From Vibrio tapetis subsp. quintayensis (GTDB lineage Bacteria > Pseudomonadota > Gammaproteobacteria > Enterobacterales > Vibrionaceae): a stretch of 64,000 bases of DNA. How positions within the stretch are numbered: position 1 is the stretch's first letter; each line of letters begins with the position of its first letter. Of the stretch, positions 7,166 to 15,092 are shown piece by piece. The translations under genes and the position numbers were made by a program. The notes beneath the pieces are model-generated. The model was given only the letters and a program-made list of their open reading frames with translations, was not told the DNA's origin and did not search any database. The DNA lies in NCBI RefSeq assembly GCF_030409945.1, contig NZ_JAUFQV010000036.1, forward strand, positions 1-64,000, in the 5' to 3' direction.

Positions 7166-8353
7166 ATGCAAAAACTGCCGTTATCTTTATTGCTATCAAG
7201 TGTTCTTATCTCGGGCTGTAATAGTACAATTGAAAATACATCAACAGATGCTTCTTTGGTGTCGCCATCGGTTGTGCATGGGATTCAAATAGAGGCGGTT
7301 CCAGCGCAGTTCTCGGCCTATGCCAAAGCCGGTTATAACCGTTATGTGGCGGTGAAGGCACCAAATGGCAAAGCGATTCATATTTTGATTATGGACAGGC
7401 TATCAGACTTTCAAATAGTAAAAGCAGTGAATGTGTTGAATCACTACTTAACGCCAGTCGCAGGGGCTAAATATGGCACGACAGAGCAAAAGCGTCAGGT
7501 AGCGAATGCGATGGCTAACAACGGGGCGATTTTAAAGCTGATGAACTATCACGATGAGCCGAAGTACAACGACGATCTTGACGGCCAACCTTTGTTTGAA
7601 GAGGAGATCCAAGTTGAGGGTGGGGCTTGGTATGTTAAGCAAGATTATGAAAATCATCGAGATGCGTCGTATGAAGAAATTTTACACTTAGTGCACGACT
7701 ACGGTATCGGGGTACTTAATGCGCCTAACGCAGATGAAACGGCATTGCCGAAGTTCCAACAAGAATTGAATACGATCCAACAGCAAGCGCTTAATCGTGC
7801 CTACATGCCGCCTGCGGAAATACTGCAAGAGTGGCAGCAAGAAATCAGCGTTGATCAAGAGTACTTTGCCGCGGTGATCGACAGTTATTATGGGCTTTGG
7901 GGTGCTTTTGATGGCAATGGCATGTGGGGGCTGTACAAGGTTAAGAATCGTGCTGATTTTGTCACTTATGATGCCGATGCGCAGCAGCTTGTTGAACAAA
8001 CCTTTTCTCCCGTGCTGACTTACGATGCTTACATCGCCGATAGTTTTGAAGGGACGTTCAAATTAACGTTCGACCCTAAAACGACCTACACCCACCATGC
8101 TCAGTATTTAGTTCAGGTAACCCTGTCTGGTTCTAATAACAGTAATGTTGAGCTCAACGGTTTCGACAATGTTGTTACGGGCAACGCCGGTGTTAATACT
8201 GTGGTTGTGCACGGGGTGGAAGCTGAGTATCAAATCAAAACGTTGGATAACAATACCATCAAGATTACGGACATGGTTAACCAACGAGACGGCCAAAATA
8301 CTTTGTCTAACATAGAGAAGGTTCAGTTTACCGATCAGACGATGGACTTGTAA
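7166..8353 (+). CDS. Lipoprotein with RTX/serralysin-like C-terminal segment, unknown function
   Basis: 395 aa. The signal peptide ends in the lipobox LISGC, so the protein should be lipidated at Cys18. The middle part is not a family I recognise. It contains EEILHLVHDYG, which resembles a metal-binding helix but is not a canonical HExxH. The last 65 residues (FDNVVTGNAGVNTVV to NTLSNIEKVQFTD) resemble the segment that ends many RTX and serralysin-type secreted proteins. A lipobox and such a C-terminus in one protein is an odd pairing. The ribosome binding site GAGAGAG precedes the ATG. It is transcribed alone and converges on the oxidoreductase gene. Confidence 0.75.
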   Translation: MQKLPLSLLLSSVLISGCNSTIENTSTDASLVSPSVVHGIQIEAVPAQFSAYAKAGYNRYVAVKAPNGKAIHILIMDRLSDFQIVKAVNVLNHYLTPVAGAKYGTTEQKRQVANAMANNGAILKLMNYHDEPKYNDDLDGQPLFEEEIQVEGGAWYVKQDYENHRDASYEEILHLVHDYGIGVLNAPNADETALPKFQQELNTIQQQALNRAYMPPAEILQEWQQEISVDQEYFAAVIDSYYGLWGAFDGNGMWGLYKVKNRADFVTYDADAQQLVEQTFSPVLTYDAYIADSFEGTFKLTFDPKTTYTHHAQYLVQVTLSGSNNSNVELNGFDNVVTGNAGVNTVVVHGVEAEYQIKTLDNNTIKITDMVNQRDGQNTLSNIEKVQFTDQTMDL

Positions 8354-8372
8354 TCATAGCGACAATTCCGCT

Positions 8373-9422
8373 CTATTCTATGGTCAGTACGATTTTACCA
8401 ACGTGGTTTTTTCTCTGAAATACTTGTTGTGCTTGGCAAATGTCTTCCAAAGGAAAAGTATGTGCGACACAGGGTTTGACCTTGCCCTGTTCTATGTGGC
8501 GAATAAGGTTACCAAACACTTCTGGCTCTAAGACGGTGCAGCCAAATAAGCGAAGATCTTTTAGATAAAGAGTACGCACATCCAGCTCAACTATGGGGCC
8601 GCCAATGGCGCCAGACACCGCGTAACGGCCTTTCGGCTTCAATACTTTTAGTAAGTCTGGCCACTGATTACCGGCAACCAAGTCAATCACGACATCAATG
8701 GTATTTTCGCCTAATTCTTTAATTAGGTTTGCTTCCCGGTTAATCGCTTCATCGGCACCGACCTCAAGCACTTGCTTACTTTTATTTGGGCTGGTGATAG
8801 CAATCACCGTTGCGCCACGTGCTTTAGCCAATTGAATCGCAGCCGAGCCTACGCCACCAGATGCACCAGTAATCAACACACGATCAGAGCTCGTGATATT
8901 TGAACGAGTTAGCATGTTTTCGGCAGTAGAATAAGAACATGGGAAAGAGGCGAGTTCAACATCACTGAGTGGTGAGTTAACTGTATGGGCATGCCTTGAA
9001 GAAACGACGGTAAACTGAGCAAAACCCCCATCGCACTCAGAACCAAAGTACCAAGGTGAATCGAGCGTCTGTCCATTCACTTCACTTAAGCTAGGCTCTA
9101 TTAAAACTCGCTCACCAATGCGGTTTGAGTCGACCAAAGATCCGACAGCAACGATCTCACCGCATACGTCAGCACCTTGTATACGAGGTAACTCTAATGC
9201 TTTTCCATTCCAACTCGCATCTTCGCTATTGTTGTCGCTTTTGGAATACCAACCAATTCGAGTGTTGATGTCGGTATTATTGACGCCTGCGGCCAATACT
9301 CGAATAAGAACTTCATTGTCCTTAGGAGTCGGAACCGAGATATCATGGCGGTATTCCAATACTTCTGGACCACCATGGCCAGTTAGCACAACACCTTGCA
9401 TGTTTGTGGGGATAGATATCAT
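8373..9422 (-). CDS. Zinc-free MDR family alcohol dehydrogenase/quinone oxidoreductase
   Basis: 349 aa, medium-chain dehydrogenase/reductase. The N-terminal GroES-like part includes VLIRVLAAGVNNTDINTRIG and the Rossmann part has the NAD(P)H-binding ASGGVGSAAIQLAKARGA. The structural-zinc cysteine cluster is absent, which places it with the quinone oxidoreductase/enoyl reductase branch. It probably reduces an electrophilic carbonyl or quinone in the cytoplasm; the substrate is unknown. Its start overlaps the stop of the upstream TetR gene by 4 bp, so the two form an operon controlled by that regulator. Confidence 0.88.
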   Translation of the reverse strand: MISIPTNMQGVVLTGHGGPEVLEYRHDISVPTPKDNEVLIRVLAAGVNNTDINTRIGWYSKSDNNSEDASWNGKALELPRIQGADVCGEIVAVGSLVDSNRIGERVLIEPSLSEVNGQTLDSPWYFGSECDGGFAQFTVVSSRHAHTVNSPLSDVELASFPCSYSTAENMLTRSNITSSDRVLITGASGGVGSAAIQLAKARGATVIAITSPNKSKQVLEVGADEAINREANLIKELGENTIDVVIDLVAGNQWPDLLKVLKPKGRYAVSGAIGGPIVELDVRTLYLKDLRLFGCTVLEPEVFGNLIRHIEQGKVKPCVAHTFPLEDICQAQQVFQRKNHVGKIVLTIE

Positions 9423-9940
9423 AGAGAGCCCTTAGAAAGTAGCGTTGAAACAGCGTGCTGCGCAGACGTGATCGCGTCACTGCCTAAGACAGGCCAAGCA
9501 CTTGATACGCCTTCATGAAGTAAAAACAGTTCGGTCGCTAAGTCTTGTCGTGAACTGTGCTTTCCCAAGAACTGTCGTACGTTTTCTTTGTGGTTTTTTA
9601 CCACTAAACCAATTAAGTCGTGCTCTGGAAAGGCAGCAATCGCATTGACGGACATACACCCATTCGGTGCATAGTTTGCCATCCATAGACCCAGTCGGTT
9701 GAAAGCATGGGTTATTGCCGCTTGGCCTGATTCTGGAGACCCGTCCAATAGATAATCAAGGTATCGCTGGTGGCGGTGTTCTAACGCGGCAACGATCATG
9801 TCTTCTTTAGATGGGTAGTGTTTGTATAACGTTCGCAAGCTAACACCGCTCGCGTCTTTAAGTTGCGCCACACTGGGTTCAGCAAACCCGAGTTCACTGA
9901 ATGTTTGCTCCAAATTGGCGGCAATCTGTTGTTTTAACAT
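9419..9940 (-). CDS. TetR/AcrR family transcriptional regulator
   Basis: 173 aa. The N-terminal helix-turn-helix includes PSVAQLKDASGVSLRTLYKHYPSKEDMI (residues about 20-47), typical of TetR. The C-terminal half is the variable ligand-binding domain. It is translationally coupled to the MDR oxidoreductase gene downstream. Two inverted repeats just upstream of its start (9956-9975 and 9980-10000) are the likely autoregulatory operators. The expected arrangement is repression relieved by an electrophile or other small molecule; the ligand is unknown. Confidence 0.9.
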   Translation of the reverse strand: MLKQQIAANLEQTFSELGFAEPSVAQLKDASGVSLRTLYKHYPSKEDMIVAALEHRHQRYLDYLLDGSPESGQAAITHAFNRLGLWMANYAPNGCMSVNAIAAFPEHDLIGLVVKNHKENVRQFLGKHSSRQDLATELFLLHEGVSSAWPVLGSDAITSAQHAVSTLLSKGSL

Positions 9941-9955
9941 ATTGTTCTCACATTG

Positions 9956-10000
9956 GGTAGAGTGAACGTTCTACCTAAAGGTTAGAGCATTCCTTCTACC
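9956..10000 (-). promoter_or_regulatory. Two tandem TetR-type operators
   Basis: Site 1: GGTAGA-N8-TCTACC at 9956-9975, perfect half-sites. Site 2: GGTTAGA-N7-TTCTACC at 9980-10000, the same half-site with one inserted base. They begin 16 bp upstream of the TetR start codon, as expected for autoregulation of the TetR-oxidoreductase operon. Confidence 0.65.
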
Positions 10001-10061
10001 TGTGTCAACTCAATTGTGAGACACCAGTAATTACTGCAGGAGGCTGGAGCGTGTTGCTAAT

Positions 10062-12134
10062 TTATGCAGAGGCCAAATTAACCCTATTGGCACTCAAATA
10101 CCCTAACGACAGCAACGCCTTTTTCGAATCACTTTTAAATAGGGAACTCAATGCGTTGGTAATAGTTTCGCTTTGGAGTTTATGCAATAACGGATACAGT
10201 TCAATATCGTCAAGTATGGCGCTGGTGATGGTGTAATAGTCAGAAGAATCGGTATCACAAATATGGATTATGCGTGTAGCGGCGGCTTGTTTTATCCCTA
10301 TATATGGGTGCTTAAGCAAAGAGATAAGCAAAGGTAGATCATTGGCAACGCTGGTTAAGTTCGCTAATGTCAGGTGACTCTCGGCGTGCTGAAGTTGTTC
10401 AAGGCTCGGGTGTAAATCACGCCATTCTAACCACTGCATTAGCCTTAGATCTGCGCCGTCTTCTGCATTCACAATCATGTTAATAATACGTAGATGTAGT
10501 TCGTCCGTTTTCATTTCTTGAAAGCAGATGTCATTGCTTATGCAGGCTCGGCACAGTTCAAGAATCATATGATCAGGTGAATTTTCTAGTTGAGTAGAGT
10601 GACAAAAGTCTCGTAACACCTGTGGGTTGTTGCAATACCGAACAGCAATTGCTTGGTTAGAAATGCTGTCGATACGTGCTATCTTGCGCGCTCGTTTCGT
10701 TGGTGGCGCTGGTTTGCTCGAGGAGGCCGCGCTGCTAAATTCAACCAGTGGTGCGCTTAACGACATCAGAGTTGACGTTACCGCCGTTGACTCACGATTA
10801 GTCACCGTCACAACTTGGCTTTTTTTAGTGATGGAAAGCGCCGGCGGTACTTGGATTAAGCTAGCAGAATCAGTGAACATGAGTTGCTTGGCATACGCCT
10901 GATGCTCACTTTGATCTTGCTGCCAAAGGTAAGCGATGAGCAATAACTTAGTGGCGTTATCGCACCGCCTACTTTCAATGGTTTGACGAATAAAAGCTGC
11001 GCTAATAGTAACGCCTATAGATGTCGTCAGCAGCGATAAGGTATCTATTTGTTGTTCCGTATTTAACGCCGGAAATGCCTGATAATATAAAGGCAACACA
11101 CTATTTAAATCGAATTTGAAGCGAGCAGCGCAACTGAGCAATACACCGATGTAATCGGACCTTAACGAGCCTTGTTGCCATTGATTGATCAACAAGTCTA
11201 ATGTGTCTTGCTTTAGAATCGGGAGTAAGGTTTGTAAGCATGCTCTTGATGTTGAAGATTGTGATACATCGTTGATTGATAGCAAAGGTGATATGTATTG
11301 GGCAGATATTGGGTACTGCCACCTAAGCAAAGTGGTGGCTGCGATGTCTTGCAATTGAACGTTGCTAGAAGACAGCAGACAGAGGAAGTCTTGCAAGTAT
11401 TCTTTTGCATCTAAGTTGGCTAACCGGCTGAGTGCCACTTCATGTAGGCTTAGATCAGACGATCTCAATACTTGATAGAGTAGCACTTTGTTTTGGCTAC
11501 TTTTAAGGATCTTTCGCGTTAATCGGTTGGGCTTAAGCTTAGATGAATGATCATAAATGAGCGCTTCGACTCGATTACAGGACGTTGCAATAAGAATTCG
11601 AATTAACAGTGCTTGCAGATCTGGCTCTGGGTCGTTTTCAAATCGTGCCCATAGGCGTTCAAGTTGTACTGTAGAAAGTAGCGTAGCATGCGGTGTTAGG
11701 ATGCTTGCCGCAGTCAAAGCCACATCGATACTATCATCCCATTCGCCGTCCCAGTCTTCATTGTCATCGCAAACATGGTCAACCAATACATCTAATGCTG
11801 CTAAGTGCGCAGGCAAGTGCAGGTTTTGCTCTCTTATAACATTCAACGCCGCGATTTTGATGTCACTATCAAGATCCTCATAGCGATTGAGTAGGCGTAA
11901 CACAGGAGTTAGGTCGCATTCAGGCTGGTGCTTTAAGGCTTCTAAACTGCTTAACACCACGGCCAAGCTCGCGCTGTTTAAGTTAGTGGCTAACAGCGCT
12001 CCCACTTCGTCATCCACCTGATGATTAAAAAAGCGCAAAGATCGGATTGCGAGGCATTGGGTCGGCTCATCATTAGAGGTCAAAAGGGGAGTGACATAGC
12101 GATAAAGATGGTGATAAAGAGAGTTGGGCAGCAT
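10062..12134 (-). CDS. HEAT-repeat protein divergent from the idr-like operon
   Basis: 690 aa with no signal peptide, so probably cytoplasmic. Almost the whole length consists of helix-turn-helix pairs of HEAT type (for example AIRSLRFFNHQVDDEVGALL and LEALKHQPECDLTPVLRLLN). A basic, low-complexity linker (SSKPAPPTKRARKIAR) sits around residues 470-490, followed by more HEAT-like helices. HEAT proteins act as scaffolds; the partner is unknown. It is transcribed away from the cytochrome c peroxidase gene, sharing a short regulatory region with an inverted repeat at 12175-12201. That suggests co-regulation and perhaps a role in maturation of the Mo-Fe-S-haem enzymes, which is inference. Confidence 0.75.
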   Translation of the reverse strand: MLPNSLYHHLYRYVTPLLTSNDEPTQCLAIRSLRFFNHQVDDEVGALLATNLNSASLAVVLSSLEALKHQPECDLTPVLRLLNRYEDLDSDIKIAALNVIREQNLHLPAHLAALDVLVDHVCDDNEDWDGEWDDSIDVALTAASILTPHATLLSTVQLERLWARFENDPEPDLQALLIRILIATSCNRVEALIYDHSSKLKPNRLTRKILKSSQNKVLLYQVLRSSDLSLHEVALSRLANLDAKEYLQDFLCLLSSSNVQLQDIAATTLLRWQYPISAQYISPLLSINDVSQSSTSRACLQTLLPILKQDTLDLLINQWQQGSLRSDYIGVLLSCAARFKFDLNSVLPLYYQAFPALNTEQQIDTLSLLTTSIGVTISAAFIRQTIESRRCDNATKLLLIAYLWQQDQSEHQAYAKQLMFTDSASLIQVPPALSITKKSQVVTVTNRESTAVTSTLMSLSAPLVEFSSAASSSKPAPPTKRARKIARIDSISNQAIAVRYCNNPQVLRDFCHSTQLENSPDHMILELCRACISNDICFQEMKTDELHLRIINMIVNAEDGADLRLMQWLEWRDLHPSLEQLQHAESHLTLANLTSVANDLPLLISLLKHPYIGIKQAAATRIIHICDTDSSDYYTITSAILDDIELYPLLHKLQSETITNALSSLFKSDSKKALLSLGYLSANRVNLASA

Positions 12135-12174
12135 AACAACACTTTGATGAAAACGAGCATTAGCGTAATATTAT

Positions 12175-12201
12175 AAATGTAAATGATAGTTTTTTACATT
12201 T
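12175..12201. promoter_or_regulatory. Inverted repeat in the divergent HEAT/idr-like promoter region
   Basis: AAATGTAAA (12175-12183), a 9-base spacer, then TTTACATTT (12193-12201): a perfect 9-bp inverted repeat centred about 54 bp upstream of the HEAT gene and 118 bp upstream of the first peroxidase gene. The TGTAAA...TTTACA halves recall TyrR boxes, but the spacing (9, not 6) does not fit. The regulator is unknown. Confidence 0.5.
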
Positions 12202-12305
12202 CTATTTGTATGATCGCAGTCTTACCGTTAGATTCACGTACAATATTAACAATAGTGGCTCAAAGCGCCGCGAAAAGATTCGATCCCACGGAAAGGAAAA
12301 TGTGG

Positions 12306-13379
12306 ATGACACTGAGATTTTCCCTCATTACTGCGATTTTGGCTTTCATGTCTACCAATGTGATGGCAAAGCTCCCCGAACTTGAAGTAAACCCGGCCAA
12401 AGCCGAATTAGGTAAAAGACTTTTTTACGATACACGGCTATCAGGCGATGATTCTATTTCTTGCTCCAGCTGCCATGTCGCAGAGCATGGCTTTGCCTAC
12501 CCAGAACCGCTAAGTCCAGCGTATACAGGCAGTGATGGCTTTCGTAATGCGCCAACGCTGATCAACATTGTTTATAAAAATGTTTGGTTCCACGATGGCC
12601 GAATCGGTACCAATCTGAATGACGTAGTCAGAGAAAACATAACCGAAGACTGGCTGATGAACATGGACATGCGTTTGATGCAAGAGCGCTTAAAGCAAGA
12701 TCCTATCTATGTAGCGATGTTTGAAAAAGCGGGGCTTGGTGAACCGTCTAATGGCGGCGTTCGTAAAGCTATTCCCGAATATTTGAAAACACTTACCTCT
12801 AAGAATGCGCCTTATGACTTGAACAAAATGACCAGCAGCGCCAAGCAAGGTCAGCGCCTATTTAATGGCAAAGCGCAATGCTCACGTTGCCATACCGGTG
12901 AGTTGTTTACCGATGAGCAAGCACACAATACGGGCGTACCAGAGAATTTTGATATCTTCTTAGACCCAATGAGGCACCAAACGTTTTTGGCCTTTAACAT
13001 GTTCATGGGGGTGCAAGATTATCTCACGTTGAAAAGAGACGTAGGTGCCCACGTACAAACCCATAAAGCCGATGGAAGTGATAGAGGGCGTTTTATAACC
13101 CCAACCTTGCGAGAGCTAAAATACACCGCGCCTTATATGCATAACGGTATGCTAGCAACCTTGGATGATGTGGTTGAGTTTTATAATCAAGGAGGCGGAA
13201 AAGATTCGAACAAAGACCCAAAAATAAAGCCCCTAGAGTTGAGTAAACAAGAAAAAGCAGACTTAGTTGCCTTTTTAGAATCGCTGTCGGGAGATCCATT
13301 AACAGACGAGCAGTACCAATGGACAAAATACGATTTTGGTTATGAATACATTGAGGGCTGGCAAGATGCTAAAAATTAA
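12306..13379 (+). CDS. idrP1: Di-haem cytochrome c peroxidase (MauG/CcpA family), IdrP1-like
   Basis: 357 aa from the ATG at 12306, chosen because AGGA at 12294-12297 is 8 bases upstream. An ATG at 12300 is also possible. A signal peptide (hydrophobic SLITAILAFM, then NVMA) directs it to the periplasm. It has two haem c motifs, CSSCH (N-terminal domain) and CSRCH (C-terminal domain), plus the family landmarks RLSGDDSISCSSCH and YMHNGMLATLDDVVEFY. It would reduce H2O2 or a related oxidant using electrons from a c-type cytochrome or cupredoxin. It is first in a four-gene operon with a second peroxidase, a Rieske protein and a molybdoenzyme, the composition reported for iodate reductase clusters. 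Confidence 0.85.
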   Translation: MTLRFSLITAILAFMSTNVMAKLPELEVNPAKAELGKRLFYDTRLSGDDSISCSSCHVAEHGFAYPEPLSPAYTGSDGFRNAPTLINIVYKNVWFHDGRIGTNLNDVVRENITEDWLMNMDMRLMQERLKQDPIYVAMFEKAGLGEPSNGGVRKAIPEYLKTLTSKNAPYDLNKMTSSAKQGQRLFNGKAQCSRCHTGELFTDEQAHNTGVPENFDIFLDPMRHQTFLAFNMFMGVQDYLTLKRDVGAHVQTHKADGSDRGRFITPTLRELKYTAPYMHNGMLATLDDVVEFYNQGGGKDSNKDPKIKPLELSKQEKADLVAFLESLSGDPLTDEQYQWTKYDFGYEYIEGWQDAKN

Positions 13380-14511
13380 ATTAGGCGCAATCTTGGCGTC
13401 ATTTTGGCTCTCATTTGTGGTTATTGCTTCCCCCAAGCTTGCGCCGCTCGGTGATGTACCTATTCCGCCAGACAATAAGCAGACGCCGGAAAAAATAGAA
13501 CTAGGAAAAATGCTGTTTTTTGATGGACGTTTAAGTGGCGATACAACAAGCCCTTGCGCGGGTTGCCATATACAAACCCAAGGCTGGGGCTTTCCGGATG
13601 ATCTCTCTATGGGCTACCCGGGCACCGTACATTGGCGTAATAGCCAAACCATTATTAATGCCGCTTATTACGACAAATTGTTTTGGGCAGGCAGTGCGAT
13701 GTCATTAGAAGCGCAGGCAAAAGATGCAGCAAAAGGAGCCGTTGCTGGCAATGGTGAGGATGACATCATGGAAGCTCGTTTAGCCCTTGTACCTGAATAC
13801 GTCACCCGATTCAAACAAGTCTTCGGCGACGATACGCCAAAAATTCACAATGCATGGCGTGCGATTTCGGCGTTTGAGCGAACATTGGTGCAAAAAGATA
13901 CCCCTTTAGATAACTACCTTCGGGGTGAGAGTCAAGCGCTTTCAGAGTCGCAGTTGCGAGGTAAAACTTTATTCGAAGGCAAAGCCAATTGCATCGCTTG
14001 TCATAACGGAGCACTTGCCTCGGATCAAAAGTTTCATAACGTCGGCGCGCCTCCTAGCCCTTGGTGGTACGACGATCCGTTGGCGCAAATTACCTTTCGG
14101 TTCGAGTTATATGCGAAAGGTGTAACGCAAACCATGTACAGAAACACCAAAGCCGATCCGGGCGTGTATTTCCGGGCCAAGCGAAAAGAGATGCTGGGCA
14201 AGTTTCGAACGCCAAGCCTACGTTACACAAAATACACGGCCCCTTATATGCACAATGGCACGCTGCCAACATTGGAAGCGGTGATTGAGTTTTACAATCA
14301 AGGCGGTGTGGCATCGGATGGTCGAACAACCGGGTTCCCACAAACCAAGTCCGCTCTCATTTTTCCTTTGGGGTTAACCGAACAAGAAAAAGCAGACTTG
14401 TTGAGCTTTGTGGAGTCGTTTTCCGGTGAGCAAATCATCATTGACGAACCAGGACTACCCGAATATCAACCAAAATTTAGCAAAGCAGAATTAATAGAGG
14501 CAAAGAAATAA
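13366..14511 (+). CDS. idrP2: Di-haem cytochrome c peroxidase (MauG/CcpA family), IdrP2-like
   Basis: 381 aa from the ATG at 13366, supported by GAGGG at 13353-13357, 8 bases upstream. The start lies inside the end of the preceding gene (14-bp overlap). A signal peptide (ILASFWLSFVVIAS) is followed by two haem motifs, CAGCH and CIACH, and the conserved YMHNGTLPTLEAVIEFYNQGG. It is a paralogue of the upstream peroxidase but clearly diverged, so the pair may act as two distinct enzymes or as a heteromer. In the published idr model, the two peroxidases remove H2O2 or reduce oxyanion intermediates formed at the molybdoenzyme. Its stop overlaps the next start (TAATG). Confidence 0.85.
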   Translation: MLKIKLGAILASFWLSFVVIASPKLAPLGDVPIPPDNKQTPEKIELGKMLFFDGRLSGDTTSPCAGCHIQTQGWGFPDDLSMGYPGTVHWRNSQTIINAAYYDKLFWAGSAMSLEAQAKDAAKGAVAGNGEDDIMEARLALVPEYVTRFKQVFGDDTPKIHNAWRAISAFERTLVQKDTPLDNYLRGESQALSESQLRGKTLFEGKANCIACHNGALASDQKFHNVGAPPSPWWYDDPLAQITFRFELYAKGVTQTMYRNTKADPGVYFRAKRKEMLGKFRTPSLRYTKYTAPYMHNGTLPTLEAVIEFYNQGGVASDGRTTGFPQTKSALIFPLGLTEQEKADLLSFVESFSGEQIIIDEPGLPEYQPKFSKAELIEAKK

Positions 14512-15092
14512 TGTCTAGAACGCATAAGAGCTCAGCCAAGGGCCATAACCGATGCATGATCTCGCGCCGAGATTTTTTGTTGTATTCCACTGCTGCTACA
14601 GCGGTTTCAATGGTGCCGATCACCTTATTTGCTGGGACAGAGAAAGAAACCAGTACACAAGCGCGAGTTGTCGGTTACCCAAGACAAAAAATTGCCAAAC
14701 TGAGTGAACTGACTAATCACGAAGCCACGTATTTTCATTACCCAGACGAGGGCGCTAATTCTGTTGCTATGTTGGTAAAAACGGACGTCGCTTGCGGGGG
14801 CGGTATCGGGGCGCAAAGAGACATCGTGGCGTTCTCGATGACCTGCACGCATCAAGGTGGGCCGTTAGCGGGCGCGTATAAAGCGGTAGATGAGCATCGA
14901 GTTGTGGGTCAATGCCCATTCCATTTATCGACCTTTGATTTACGCCGACACGGCATCATCGTTTCCGGGCAGGCATTCGAGAGTTTGCCACAAGTGTTAC
15001 TTGAAGTAGAAGGTGATGACGTATACGCAGTCGGGGTTATGGGCTTGTTATTTGGCCGACTTGATAACCTAATTGACGTTCAGGAGGCATAA
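14511..15092 (+). CDS. idrB: Tat-exported Rieske [2Fe-2S] subunit (AioB/IdrB-like)
   Basis: 193 aa. The twin-arginine motif SRRDFLL (Arg19-Arg20) precedes a short hydrophobic stretch, so the protein is exported folded by Tat and would carry the partner molybdoenzyme with it. Rieske ligands are CTH (in SMTCTHQGG) and CPFH (GQCPFHLST). The two extra cysteines that form the usual Rieske disulfide are replaced by Gly and Phe, as in some arsenite oxidase Rieske subunits. The start at 14511 gives the TAATG overlap with the upstream gene. The ATG at 14556 would give a more typical MISRRDFLL start and is a real alternative. It transfers electrons between the molybdenum subunit and periplasmic carriers. 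Confidence 0.88.
   Translation: MSRTHKSSAKGHNRCMISRRDFLLYSTAATAVSMVPITLFAGTEKETSTQARVVGYPRQKIAKLSELTNHEATYFHYPDEGANSVAMLVKTDVACGGGIGAQRDIVAFSMTCTHQGGPLAGAYKAVDEHRVVGQCPFHLSTFDLRRHGIIVSGQAFESLPQVLLEVEGDDVYAVGVMGLLFGRLDNLIDVQEA

Noticed and set aside
11557-11883. Open frame on the + strand opposite the HEAT-repeat gene
   Set aside because: Low-complexity Ser/Arg product with no ribosome binding site, typical of an antisense shadow.
12183-12305. N-terminal extension of the first peroxidase from an upstream ATG
   Set aside because: It would run through the inverted repeat and place 41 residues before the signal peptide; AGGA fits the ATG at 12306.
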